Positions 1 to 5,386 of a stretch of 7,573 bases of DNA are shown here, piece after piece. Source of the stretch: Candidatus Hodarchaeota archaeon (lineage in GTDB: Archaea > Asgardarchaeota > Heimdallarchaeia > Hodarchaeales > YT1-039). Each line of letters opens with the position of its first letter. Positions within the stretch are counted from its first letter, which is position 1. The position numbers were made by a program, and so were the translations under genes. The DNA lies in assembly GCA_016840025.1 (NCBI GenBank), contig JAEOTF010000178.1, forward strand, positions 1-7,573, given 5' to 3'. Below the pieces are notes generated by a model, which saw only the letters and a program-made list of their open reading frames with translations, was not told the origin of the DNA and made no database searches.

Positions 1-1989
1 ATGAAGAGGGTTGATGATTTTACCAGAGTCGTGTACTGCGAGTATTTTGGAAACATCATATTTACCAGTTTCAACATCTACTTCTACCTCGGCTATATAG
101 GTGGCAAATGCAAATGATATGTAGGCATCACCGAGAAGTGTATCAGGGTCCCATGATTTCCCAAGTTGGGAAGGTGATTCGAAAACTGCTTCTTCCTGGA
201 GATTAATGCTACGCTTCTTACATTCATCAACCAATTCCTGATGTCCTATAATCTTCGATTCGTTGCCCTTCATCCAAATGCGACCATCAGCCATTTCCAC
301 TTCTTCCTTGTTGCACCCTAGCAATGAACTTGCTACCTGATCCAAGCGTTCTCTTAACCTGTAGCAGGCCACTACAGCAGCATTTCCACCCATTGTTGTG
401 CCCCTGGAGCCAGCGGTTATGCCAGAATCAAGACAGGTCCGATTGTCAGTAACATCAACATGAACTGATTCAATAGGAATTCCAAGAATCTCAGCAACAA
501 TGATGGCTATAGCAGTCTTGGTTCCTTGCCCAAAATCGACAATACCTGTCCGGACCAATACAGATCCGTCATCCTGCATAAATACCCTGATTGATCCGTG
601 ATCATGACCTTCTACACCTATACTTGTTCCGTGGTATATTGTTGCAACTCCTATTCCTTTCTTTTTAATTCCCTCAATCTTTTGATATTCAGATCGCTTC
701 ATATCCCACTTCGAGTTTTCACGGGCGGTTGCTATGGTTTCTTCAAGGCCTACACTGTCAAGCACTTGGTTTGTTATCGTTTGACTTCCAGGTTTAAGTA
801 TATTCTTTAGTCTAAGTTCGATGGGATCCATCTTTAAACGTGATGCTAGTTCATCCATTTGGCTTTCTATTACAAAGGTAACCTGTGGTCCTCCAAATCC
901 TCTAAAAGAAGATGATGGTGTCTGGTTGGTATAAACGACCCTTAGCCGACTGTGAACATTTGGGATAATATATGATCCGCCAGAGTGAACAAGCGATCTT
1001 CTTCCGACATAACTCGATGTGGAGGAATAAGCACCAGAGTTAGAAATGATGTCATTTTGAACGGCTAGTAACTTCCCTTCCGATGTTGCACCGATCTTGC
1101 TTTTAATGATGTACGGATGTCGCTTTTCTGTTATTATGAAGTCTTCATCCCTTCGGTATACAATCAGTGATGGTTTCTTTGTCTTCAGCGCTGAAAGGCA
1201 TGCCCATGAGCCATTTAAAACTGATTGCTTTACACCAAAACTCCCACCTATATTGGAAACAATCAAATGAACTTTGCTTGGTTCTAGTCCAAGCACTCCA
1301 GCTATAGCAAGATTTGTTAGGAATGGCCAGTGCATGGAGGCGATCAGGGTTACCCCACCGTCACTTTCAGGTATGGCAAGACATGCTTGCGGTTCGATGT
1401 ACGCATGTTCCTGACTTTGAGTCCTGTATTCATTCTCCACAATTATATCAGATTTTGAAAAACCTTCTTCTATATCTCCTTTCTTTAGTGTCATGTCGAT
1501 CGGTATGTTTCCATTATCATGGATCTTGATGGCATCAGGGGAGAGGGCTTCAATAGGATCAAATACCCCAGCAAGGGGTTCGTAAATAACATCAACTCCT
1601 TCTCTGGCATCTTCAGCTATCTGGGGATCTTCTGCAACTACTAAAGCTAGGGCATCACCCATGAATCGTACCTTTTTACTAGCAAGAACAGGATGGTCAC
1701 CACCTAAAGGTTCTGCTTTTCCAGGAATATCTTTAGATGTAATTACAGTAATAACACCAGAAGTCTTTTCTGCTCTATCGGAATTAATTCCTTTGATTAA
1801 AGCGTGAGGGTGTTGTGATAGGACTGGTTTTATGTAAACCATGTTATCCTTTCTTAGATCACCCACGTACCTAGTTCGTCCTAGAACGGCATCAAGGGCT
1901 TCTATTTTCTTTATTTTCTTTCCTACAAGCCAGAAATCTTTCTTTCCTGAAAATTTCCTAATAATTTCGAGAGGATCTTCTTTGGACAT
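1..1989 (-). CDS. Molybdenum hydroxylase, Mo-cofactor-binding large subunit (xanthine dehydrogenase/aldehyde oxidase family), C-terminus cut by window edge
   Basis: Catalytic subunit that would bind molybdopterin and hydroxylate an organic substrate, passing electrons to the 2Fe-2S and FAD subunits encoded upstream. I read 663 codons with no stop or frameshift. The family is usually about 750-800 residues, so roughly the last 100 are outside, including the catalytic Glu near the C-terminus. Seen: an N-terminal hammerhead-type domain (about 22-145), then Mo-cofactor motifs GGSFGVK (248-254), FRGFGGPQ (362-369), FGQGTKT (486-492) and GSRGTTMGG (527-535). The form I CO dehydrogenase motif AYRCSFR is absent, so this is not a form I CoxL. 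By spacing, Phe251 and Arg363 match bovine xanthine dehydrogenase Phe798 and Arg880, but His220 replaces Gln767 and Gln255 replaces Glu802. The ATG start has an AGGAGG Shine-Dalgarno seven bases upstream, lying inside the end of the preceding gene. Family is certain; substrate is unknown. Confidence 0.96.
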   Translation of the reverse strand, partial: MSKEDPLEIIRKFSGKKDFWLVGKKIKKIEALDAVLGRTRYVGDLRKDNMVYIKPVLSQHPHALIKGINSDRAEKTSGVITVITSKDIPGKAEPLGGDHPVLASKKVRFMGDALALVVAEDPQIAEDAREGVDVIYEPLAGVFDPIEALSPDAIKIHDNGNIPIDMTLKKGDIEEGFSKSDIIVENEYRTQSQEHAYIEPQACLAIPESDGGVTLIASMHWPFLTNLAIAGVLGLEPSKVHLIVSNIGGSFGVKQSVLNGSWACLSALKTKKPSLIVYRRDEDFIITEKRHPYIIKSKIGATSEGKLLAVQNDIISNSGAYSSTSSYVGRRSLVHSGGSYIIPNVHSRLRVVYTNQTPSSSFRGFGGPQVTFVIESQMDELASRLKMDPIELRLKNILKPGSQTITNQVLDSVGLEETIATARENSKWDMKRSEYQKIEGIKKKGIGVATIYHGTSIGVEGHDHGSIRVFMQDDGSVLVRTGIVDFGQGTKTAIAIIVAEILGIPIESVHVDVTDNRTCLDSGITAGSRGTTMGGNAAVVACYRLRERLDQVASSLLGCNKEEVEMADGRIWMKGNESKIIGHQELVDECKKRSINLQEEAVFESPSQLGKSWDPDTLLGDAYISFAFATYIAEVEVDVETGKYDVSKILAVHDSGKIINPLH

Positions 1990-1990
1990 G

Positions 1991-2467
1991 TTATTCCCTC
2001 CTCATATTTTTAACAACTACTTTAATAGCTTCAACTATTCTTTCATAGCCTGTACATCTGCATAGATTCCCGCTGATAATTTCCCTTATTTCATGCTCAG
2101 TAGGATTAGGGTTCTGATCAAGAAGATACTTAGCCGTTAAAAGCATCCCAGGAGTGCAGAATCCACAAGCAGCAGCTCCCTTTTCAAGAAAAGATTCCTG
2201 AAGGGGGTGCAAGTTATCGGCATCACCAATTCCTTCAACGGTCAGGATCTTACTTCCCCTCGCCTGTACGCCCATAACCAGGCACGAATTTACAATTTTA
2301 CCATCCATTAATACAACACATGAACCACAAGACCCTTCGCCACAGCCCTCTTTTACACTTATCAGATCTAAGTGATTTCTTAGGATGTCAAGTAAACGTT
2401 CATGTGGACGAATTTTTACTTCGAAGTCTTTACCATTTACATTCAATTTTACCAAATTATGATTCAT
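1991..2467 (-). CDS. Molybdenum hydroxylase, [2Fe-2S] small subunit (CoxS/XdhC-type)
   Basis: Electron-transfer subunit that relays electrons from the Mo site to FAD. All eight cluster cysteines are visible in 158 residues, the normal family length. The plant-ferredoxin-type N-terminal domain has Cys42, Cys47, Cys50 and Cys62 (core GCGEGSCGSC), and the C-terminal helical domain has Cys101, Cys104, Cys136 and Cys138 (CGFCTPGM and CRCTGY). The start ATG overlaps the stop of the FAD-subunit gene by one base (TAATG), and its own stop lies one base before the Mo-subunit start, which suggests translational coupling along one mRNA. No residue looks degraded, so selection appears to have kept this gene functional. 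The protein has no signal peptide and is probably cytoplasmic. Confidence 0.97.
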   Translation of the reverse strand: MNHNLVKLNVNGKDFEVKIRPHERLLDILRNHLDLISVKEGCGEGSCGSCVVLMDGKIVNSCLVMGVQARGSKILTVEGIGDADNLHPLQESFLEKGAAACGFCTPGMLLTAKYLLDQNPNPTEHEIREIISGNLCRCTGYERIVEAIKVVVKNMRRE

Positions 2468-3033
2468 TAACTTGGTCCCCCCTTCCTTTCTAACTTTTGA
2501 ATGTTGATAACGCTATTGAGGAATGCCCTCTTGAATAGGACTTTTGCTATCTCACTTCTGTACTCTTTTGAAGCTCTATAATCAGAGGTTAGAATAAGTT
2601 CCCTATCTAGGATATCCAAGGATTCATTAAGTGATTTTTCACTATAAGGTCTTTCCTTCCAATAATCTTCCACCTTTATGCAGCATTCCGGTGTTTTGGC
2701 TTGAAGACGATTAAAAGCAGCCCTAATTTCCTGAACAATATTTTTCTCTTCATTCATTTTTAGATAAACACAGCACGAAATTAAGGAAATTTCTAAAGCA
2801 TTCCTGCGACCAAACTTTTCGTAGCTGCAATAAGAGAGATCATCAAGATCAGGAAATATGATTTCTGTAATGACTTCATTCCCCTTAAGGTTTGTTTGTC
2901 TTTTACCGAGTACTAATTTATCCACAGGAATTTCGCGATCTCCTGCAATGCTGGTTGCCCGTATCTTGGCCCCCAATGCTGTGAAAACAAGCAGAAAGTC
3001 AGAAGCAGAAAGAGCTACTCCTAGATTTCCCCC
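2467..3033 (-). CDS. C-terminal fragment of the FAD-binding subunit (second FAD loop plus CO_deh_flav_C-type domain)
   Basis: Open stretch of 188 codons after the internal TAG. It begins directly with GGNLG, the rest of the FAD loop, then the second lobe (about the first 55 residues). After that comes the C-terminal flavoprotein domain, recognised by NEVITEI, YEKFGRRNALEIS and, near the end, DYRASKEYRSEIAKVLFKRA. The only nearby start for separate translation is a TTG at 2976-2974, inside the conserved fold (T-A-L-G-A-K), so an independent gene is unlikely. The fragment ends in TAATG, overlapping the start of the 2Fe-2S subunit gene. Confidence 0.7.
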   Translation of the reverse strand, partial: GGNLGVALSASDFLLVFTALGAKIRATSIAGDREIPVDKLVLGKRQTNLKGNEVITEIIFPDLDDLSYCSYEKFGRRNALEISLISCCVYLKMNEEKNIVQEIRAAFNRLQAKTPECCIKVEDYWKERPYSEKSLNESLDILDRELILTSDYRASKEYRSEIAKVLFKRAFLNSVINIQKLERKGGPS

Positions 3034-3363
3034 CTAGGTTGCTTGGTTTCTGATTGGAGGGCTCCCAAATTTTTTTCCTACTACATTAAAAATATCGCAT
3101 CCATTCTTCAATTGCAACTTCCTAATCTCAGCAATAGTAGTTAGCGCTCCTATCCGAATTTCATTACCCTCCTTCTTTACTCCCTTGAGTTCACTGATCC
3201 CTGACAAATCTACCAGATAGTCGGTTATGAGTTCCCTATTCTGGAGGCGGGGTACAACATCGGTCCCTCCTGCAATGAGTACAGCCTTTCCGTGATTTGA
3301 ATCGAGAAACTTTAGAATGTCCTTAAATTCATCAGAAAAAAACATATCAAATTTGGAGAACAT
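3034..3363 (-). CDS. N-terminal fragment of the FAD-binding subunit (first FAD-binding lobe)
   Basis: Open piece of 109 residues before the internal TAG, covering the first half of the FAD_binding_5-type (molybdopterin dehydrogenase) domain. Visible motifs are AGGTD (31-35), which holds the FAD pyrophosphate, the strand-helix RIGALTTIAEI (70-80), and SPPIRNQAT (101-109), which leads into the second FAD loop. The ATG start is supported by a TATA-like element about 50 bases upstream and by N-terminal similarity to the family. If translation really stops at the TAG, this product lacks the second FAD loop and the C-terminal domain and should not fold as a working flavoprotein. Confidence 0.75.
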   Translation of the reverse strand: MFSKFDMFFSDEFKDILKFLDSNHGKAVLIAGGTDVVPRLQNRELITDYLVDLSGISELKGVKKEGNEIRIGALTTIAEIRKLQLKNGCDIFNVVGKKFGSPPIRNQAT

Positions 3364-3412
3364 TTTATTCTCTTGCTAATCGTAAATAGTGCTGTATTTA
3401 GATCTTTCTTAC

Positions 3413-3422
3413 TATTTAAAAA
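3413..3422 (-). promoter_or_regulatory. Probable TATA box of the molybdenum hydroxylase operon
   Basis: Minus-strand TTTTTAAATA fits the archaeal TATA consensus and lies about 50 bases before the FAD-subunit ATG, giving a predicted leader of roughly 25 bases. A second AT-rich candidate, CTAAATAC near 3395-3402, would give an almost leaderless transcript. The assignment rests on sequence and position only. Confidence 0.5.
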
Positions 3423-3447
3423 TCCATTATTCGTGATATGTCGATAT

Positions 3448-3810
3448 TTAATCCCCGAGCTCCCTGTCAATTTTTTCCTTCAAAGTGAGGTACTTTCTAA
3501 AGCGATTATTCCATTTTGATAAAAATCGGTGCTCTTTCAATCCCACTATTAACCAAACAGTTGATAAAACAACTGTGAATATTATATAGAGAAGAAATAT
3601 CACTCCAAGAACAAATTGATTTATCAATAGAAGGCGTATGAAACCTGGATGAAACAAGAAAAAGAGTGCAACTAATATTGAGATCGGAGCTACTATCAAT
3701 GATGTAATATTCACTATAGAAAATGTCATTCTTGATTCATTCATATGGAATATTAAATCATCAAGGGTTTCTAAGAAATTAGATTCTTGGTTTTCCTCAG
3801 ATTTTCCCAC
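3448..3810 (-). CDS. Small two-helix membrane protein of unknown function
   Basis: A 120-residue protein with a charged N-terminal segment (1-29), two strongly hydrophobic helices (about 31-54 and 66-91), and a basic, amphipathic C-terminal tail (about 93-118) that probably lies at the inner membrane face. There is no signal peptide, catalytic motif or cysteine. The start is GTG: an in-frame TGA lies just upstream, and a GGTGA Shine-Dalgarno (3817-3821) sits six bases before it. The nearby ATG at 3822-3824 reads only a few codons before a stop. The gene follows the winged-helix gene by 53 bases on the same strand, so the two are probably co-transcribed. The pairing suggests, but does not show, that the membrane protein signals to or is controlled by the regulator. 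No function is recognised. Confidence 0.85.
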   Translation of the reverse strand: MGKSEENQESNFLETLDDLIFHMNESRMTFSIVNITSLIVAPISILVALFFLFHPGFIRLLLINQFVLGVIFLLYIIFTVVLSTVWLIVGLKEHRFLSKWNNRFRKYLTLKEKIDRELGD

Positions 3811-3816
3811 GTTCTT

Positions 3817-3821
3817 TCACC
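3817..3821 (-). promoter_or_regulatory. Shine-Dalgarno that decides a GTG start
   Basis: GGTGA on the minus strand, six bases before the GTG at 3810. It supports GTG over the out-of-frame ATG next to it as the start of the two-helix membrane protein. Confidence 0.6.
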
Positions 3822-3863
3822 ATTTTACTAAATAACTCCCATAAAATGATTCCGTAACTTTGT

Positions 3864-4175
3864 TCACCATTTTCTCGTTATTTGTTTTTTCTTTCTTGGA
3901 AACATAGACTCATAAGGTTCTAAAATCATCTTACAAAATCTTTTTCCTAGTTCAGTTGCTTTAAATTGTGTTACCTTTTTCGTGCCCCAAAATTCTTCGG
4001 TTCTATCAATTAATCCCTTAGACTCCATTTCTTCCAATATTTTTTTATGTTTTTGGAGATTCAAACCACAAAAACTAAGGAGTGCTGTTTGGTTAAGAGA
4101 GCCGTATTTGGAAAGTTTTAATAAAATATCCTTTCTGATGTAGATTTTATCACGATACTCCTTAGTTGATGACAT
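3864..4175 (-). CDS. Winged-helix DNA-binding protein, archaeal type
   Basis: A 103-residue single-domain regulator. The predicted order is helix 1 (13-23), helix 2 (about 26-34), a recognition helix ending in KILEEMESKGLI (44-55), a beta wing (56-72, containing the turn WGTKK), and a C-terminal helix starting TELGKRF (74-80). The tail is very basic (KKKQITRKW). The motif 'ILEEMESKGLI...ATELGKRF' is typical of ArnR1/HTH_45-like archaeal regulators. There is no effector-binding domain, so any signal must come through dimerisation or a partner. It lies upstream of, and probably in one transcript with, the two-helix membrane protein, and is divergent from the secreted-protein gene at 4332. The ATG is only about 26 bases from a TATA-like element, so the mRNA may be nearly leaderless. 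Confidence 0.88.
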   Translation of the reverse strand: MSSTKEYRDKIYIRKDILLKLSKYGSLNQTALLSFCGLNLQKHKKILEEMESKGLIDRTEEFWGTKKVTQFKATELGKRFCKMILEPYESMFPRKKKQITRKW

Positions 4176-4200
4176 ATTTGCAATAGAGGATACACAAGTC

Positions 4201-4208
4201 CTTTATAG
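4201..4208 (-). promoter_or_regulatory. Probable TATA box of the minus-strand winged-helix gene
   Basis: Minus-strand CTATAAAG lies about 26 bases before the ATG at 4175, the normal archaeal distance from TATA box to transcription start. This implies a leaderless or almost leaderless mRNA. Confidence 0.45.
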
Positions 4209-4256
4209 CCATATCATTTATCTAAATCCAATTTGCTATTCTTGTTAAAGGAACTA

Positions 4257-4281
4257 TGTTAACTAACATTGTTAACTAACA
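4257..4281. repeat. Tandem 12-bp repeat TGTTAACTAACA, possible operator
   Basis: Two perfect copies of TGTTAACTAACA (4257-4268 and 4270-4281) are separated by one base. A further TGTTAA core lies at 4243-4248, giving starts 14 and 13 bases apart. Each copy contains the palindrome GTTAAC, and the junction forms TAACA-T-TGTTA. The array sits in the divergent intergenic region, ending about 14 bases upstream of the TATA-like element of the secreted-protein gene. This is where archaeal activators bind. A binding protein is not known; the adjacent winged-helix protein is the obvious candidate. Confidence 0.6.
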
Positions 4282-4294
4282 AAGTCCCGCAATT

Positions 4295-4304
4295 CATTAT
4301 ATTG
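4295..4304 (+). promoter_or_regulatory. Probable TATA box of the secreted-protein gene
   Basis: CATTATATTG lies about 30 bases before the ATG at 4332, which would give a leader of about 5-10 bases. It is a weaker match than the operon TATA box at 3413-3422, consistent with a promoter that needs an activator at the adjacent repeats (inference). Confidence 0.4.
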
Positions 4305-4331
4305 TTTCTTTCCATCATATGCCGATCAAAA

Positions 4332-4868
4332 ATGCGTCAAAAACTTGGTTCAAAAAAAATCGCAATACTTCTTGCATCAGTAATCGGAATAGCCACTGTT
4401 CTTAGCATTCCATTCGTGATGGCTGCAGTAGAAGACCAATACAGGGTACTTGGTAAAGGGGCTGCTATAGACCCCTTAGATCATGTGCATCGATCTGCTA
4501 TAGGTTTCGTTGCAGTGATAGATAATGAATATGATGATACCAAAGAATTCAGTGTTAGCAAGGGAAGACTAGCCATTGGCCATGAAGGCACGCCAAAAAT
4601 TTACAACTTTTCTATCGGATCATGGAGCGGTGTTGCATACAATAACGGCAAGCACTTCGAAGCAAGTGGACATGTTATAGATGGAGAGGGTAATGCATAC
4701 CAACTTTCACTCGAAGGATGGCAGGTAGGTAAATGTAACCGTGGAGCTCGATATATAGTCGATGGTGTGTTAAACGGAAGTGATGAATCCTTCGATCTTC
4801 GTCTAGTAATGCTGAGGACTAAGATTTCTATCGAAACTCAAATTGAAAGTATGGAAGTAGAAGTATAA
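4332..4868 (+). CDS. Secreted protein of unknown function with signal peptide
   Basis: A 178-residue protein. The first 32 residues form a clear Sec-type signal peptide: basic MRQKLGSKK, a hydrophobic core (about 10-29), then a VMA-A cleavage site around 31-32. The mature part (about 147 residues) is rich in alternating hydrophobic/polar stretches and glycine, suggesting a beta-sandwich or barrel. A loose repeated pattern, aromatic-x-x-x-Gly followed by a hairpin, begins at Tyr37, Phe109 and Tyr141. There is a single Cys (135), and no lipobox, metal-binding or catalytic motif that I recognise. The ATG at 4332 is preferred over an in-frame TTG at 4269, because the latter lies inside the tandem repeat and would put 21 extra residues before the signal peptide. 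It is divergent from the winged-helix gene and followed by a hairpin with a T-run, so it is probably transcribed alone. No function can be assigned. Confidence 0.85.
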   Translation: MRQKLGSKKIAILLASVIGIATVLSIPFVMAAVEDQYRVLGKGAAIDPLDHVHRSAIGFVAVIDNEYDDTKEFSVSKGRLAIGHEGTPKIYNFSIGSWSGVAYNNGKHFEASGHVIDGEGNAYQLSLEGWQVGKCNRGARYIVDGVLNGSDESFDLRLVMLRTKISIETQIESMEVEV

Positions 4869-4882
4869 GTAGGAGAATAATC

Positions 4883-4919
4883 GCACTCTTAACATAGAGT
4901 GTCCCTCTTTATTTTTTTA
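4883..4919 (+). terminator. Hairpin plus T-rich tract after the secreted-protein gene
   Basis: A perfect six-base stem CACTCT/AGAGTG (4884-4889 and 4896-4901), extendable by a G-U pair, has a six-base loop and is followed by a T-rich stretch ending in seven T. It lies 15 bases after the stop codon. Archaeal termination depends mainly on the T-run, so the hairpin may be accessory or stabilise the mRNA end. Confidence 0.55.
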
Positions 4920-4954
4920 TCTAATAAAACAGTAATTTTTTGTCAAAAAACTTG

Positions 4955-4991
4955 TATATAATTGTTCCTTATTTTTGCTCAGCAGTTATAT
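4955..4991 (+). promoter_or_regulatory. Promoter region of the plus-strand winged-helix gene, two TATA candidates
   Basis: TATATAAT (4955-4962) would give a leader of about 40 bases that includes the GAGGT ribosome site. TTATAT (4986-4991) would give a leader of about 10-15 bases. I cannot choose between them. Confidence 0.35.
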
Positions 4992-5026
4992 GTGTGCTAT
5001 TTCATATTTCAATAAAATGAGGTCTA

Positions 5027-5311
5027 GTGTTGGAATATTGGAATGGTAATAATGGTAAAAAACGATTTAAGAAGGGCTCCATTCAAATTAGATTCGAAAT
5101 TCTTGAGTTTCTAAATTACAATATCCCCCAACTCCGCACATCAATTTGGAGAAAAGCGACCTCTCTCTCATATGATTGTTTTCTAAAGCATCTAGATGGC
5201 CTAAAAGAAAAGGGTTTGATAGAAGAGAATGTTGAAGGTTTTTGTTGTTTAACAGGAAAGGGCAGAGACATTTTTAATCAACTGCGCAACTACCTGCCGT
5301 CCATAATGTAG
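5027..5311 (+). CDS. Winged-helix DNA-binding protein, ArnR1/HTH_45-like
   Basis: A 94-residue regulator of a single winged-helix domain. Helix 1 is IRFEILEFLN (21-30), helix 2 about 36-43, the recognition helix about 47-63 ending in HLDGLKEKGLIEE (55-67), then a short wing, and a C-terminal helix from LTGKGRDIFNQL (75-86). 'LKEKGLIEE...LTGKGRDIF' is the signature of the archaeal HTH_45 family. The N-terminus is basic. The start is GTG at 5027 or TTG at 5030. An in-frame TGA lies just upstream, and the GAGGT at 5019-5023 is three bases from the GTG and six from the TTG, so the TTG is a real alternative. The gene ends in TAG and lies 75 bases upstream of the importer genes on the same strand, making it a plausible but unproven regulator of them. 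Confidence 0.85.
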   Translation: MLEYWNGNNGKKRFKKGSIQIRFEILEFLNYNIPQLRTSIWRKATSLSYDCFLKHLDGLKEKGLIEENVEGFCCLTGKGRDIFNQLRNYLPSIM

Positions 5312-5347
5312 AATATATTTATTGTATCAGGATTTTACATACAACAT

Positions 5348-5358
5348 TTTTATATATC
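5348..5358 (+). promoter_or_regulatory. Probable TATA box of the ABC importer operon
   Basis: TTTTATATATC (5348-5358) lies about 30-38 bases before the ATG at 5387, giving a predicted leader of around ten bases. It is one of the better archaeal TATA matches in the window. Confidence 0.5.
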
Positions 5359-5363
5359 TTGGT

Positions 5364-5374
5364 TGGATTATCCA
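5364..5374. promoter_or_regulatory. Palindrome TGGAT-T-ATCCA, possible operator
   Basis: A perfect 5+1+5 inverted repeat lies between the TATA box and the predicted transcription start of the substrate-binding-protein gene. It overlaps a second ATCC/GGAT inverted pair (5370-5382). A protein bound here would block transcription start, so a repressor site is the natural reading. The regulator is unknown. Confidence 0.4.
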
Positions 5375-5386
5375 TCCAGGATTTAG

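Larger units (their letters stand above)
2467..3363 (-). pseudogene. Molybdenum hydroxylase, FAD-binding medium subunit (CoxM-type), interrupted by one in-frame TAG
   Basis: The frame from the ATG at 3363 to the TAA at 2467 is 298 codons, the usual length of a CoxM/XdhB-type subunit (about 285-300), but codon 110 (3036-3034) is TAG. Both sides are in the same frame and both resemble the family, so nothing is missing except the stopped codon. The TAG falls in the FAD-contacting loop that normally reads A-T-[I/L/V]-G-G-N: here A-T-stop-G-G-N. TTG (Leu) to TAG is the simplest single change. It sits next to a run of six G, but one indel there would put the halves in different frames, which is not the case. 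Possible explanations are a recent nonsense mutation, a sequence error or programmed readthrough; I cannot tell which. The partner subunits are open, which argues against an old dead operon. Confidence 0.9.

Noticed and set aside
598..2065. Short plus-strand open frames (598-810, 1314-1529, 1841-2065)
   Set aside because: They lie antisense to the Mo-subunit gene (the last also runs into the end of the 2Fe-2S gene), encode low-complexity peptides with no family likeness, and have no promoter or ribosome site.
2974..2976. TTG as start of a separate downstream protein
   Set aside because: It lies within the continuous FAD-subunit fold, after residues that clearly belong to the same domain, and the frame is the same as the upstream part.
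3034..3036. TAG as a pyrrolysine codon
   Set aside because: TAG is also the ordinary stop of three other genes here (ending 5311, 6505 and 7565), two of which are followed within a few dozen codons by another stop. Pyrrolysine is also not expected at a buried hydrophobic position in a FAD loop. Not fully excluded without a search for pylT/pylS.
4269..4331. Longer N-terminus of the secreted protein from a TTG
   Set aside because: The TTG lies in the tandem repeat and upstream of the probable TATA box. The ATG at 4332 begins a textbook signal peptide.
4883..4902. Hairpin as a small RNA gene or operator
   Set aside because: The T-rich tract right after it and its position after a stop codon fit a transcript end better. 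There is no downstream promoter at the right distance.
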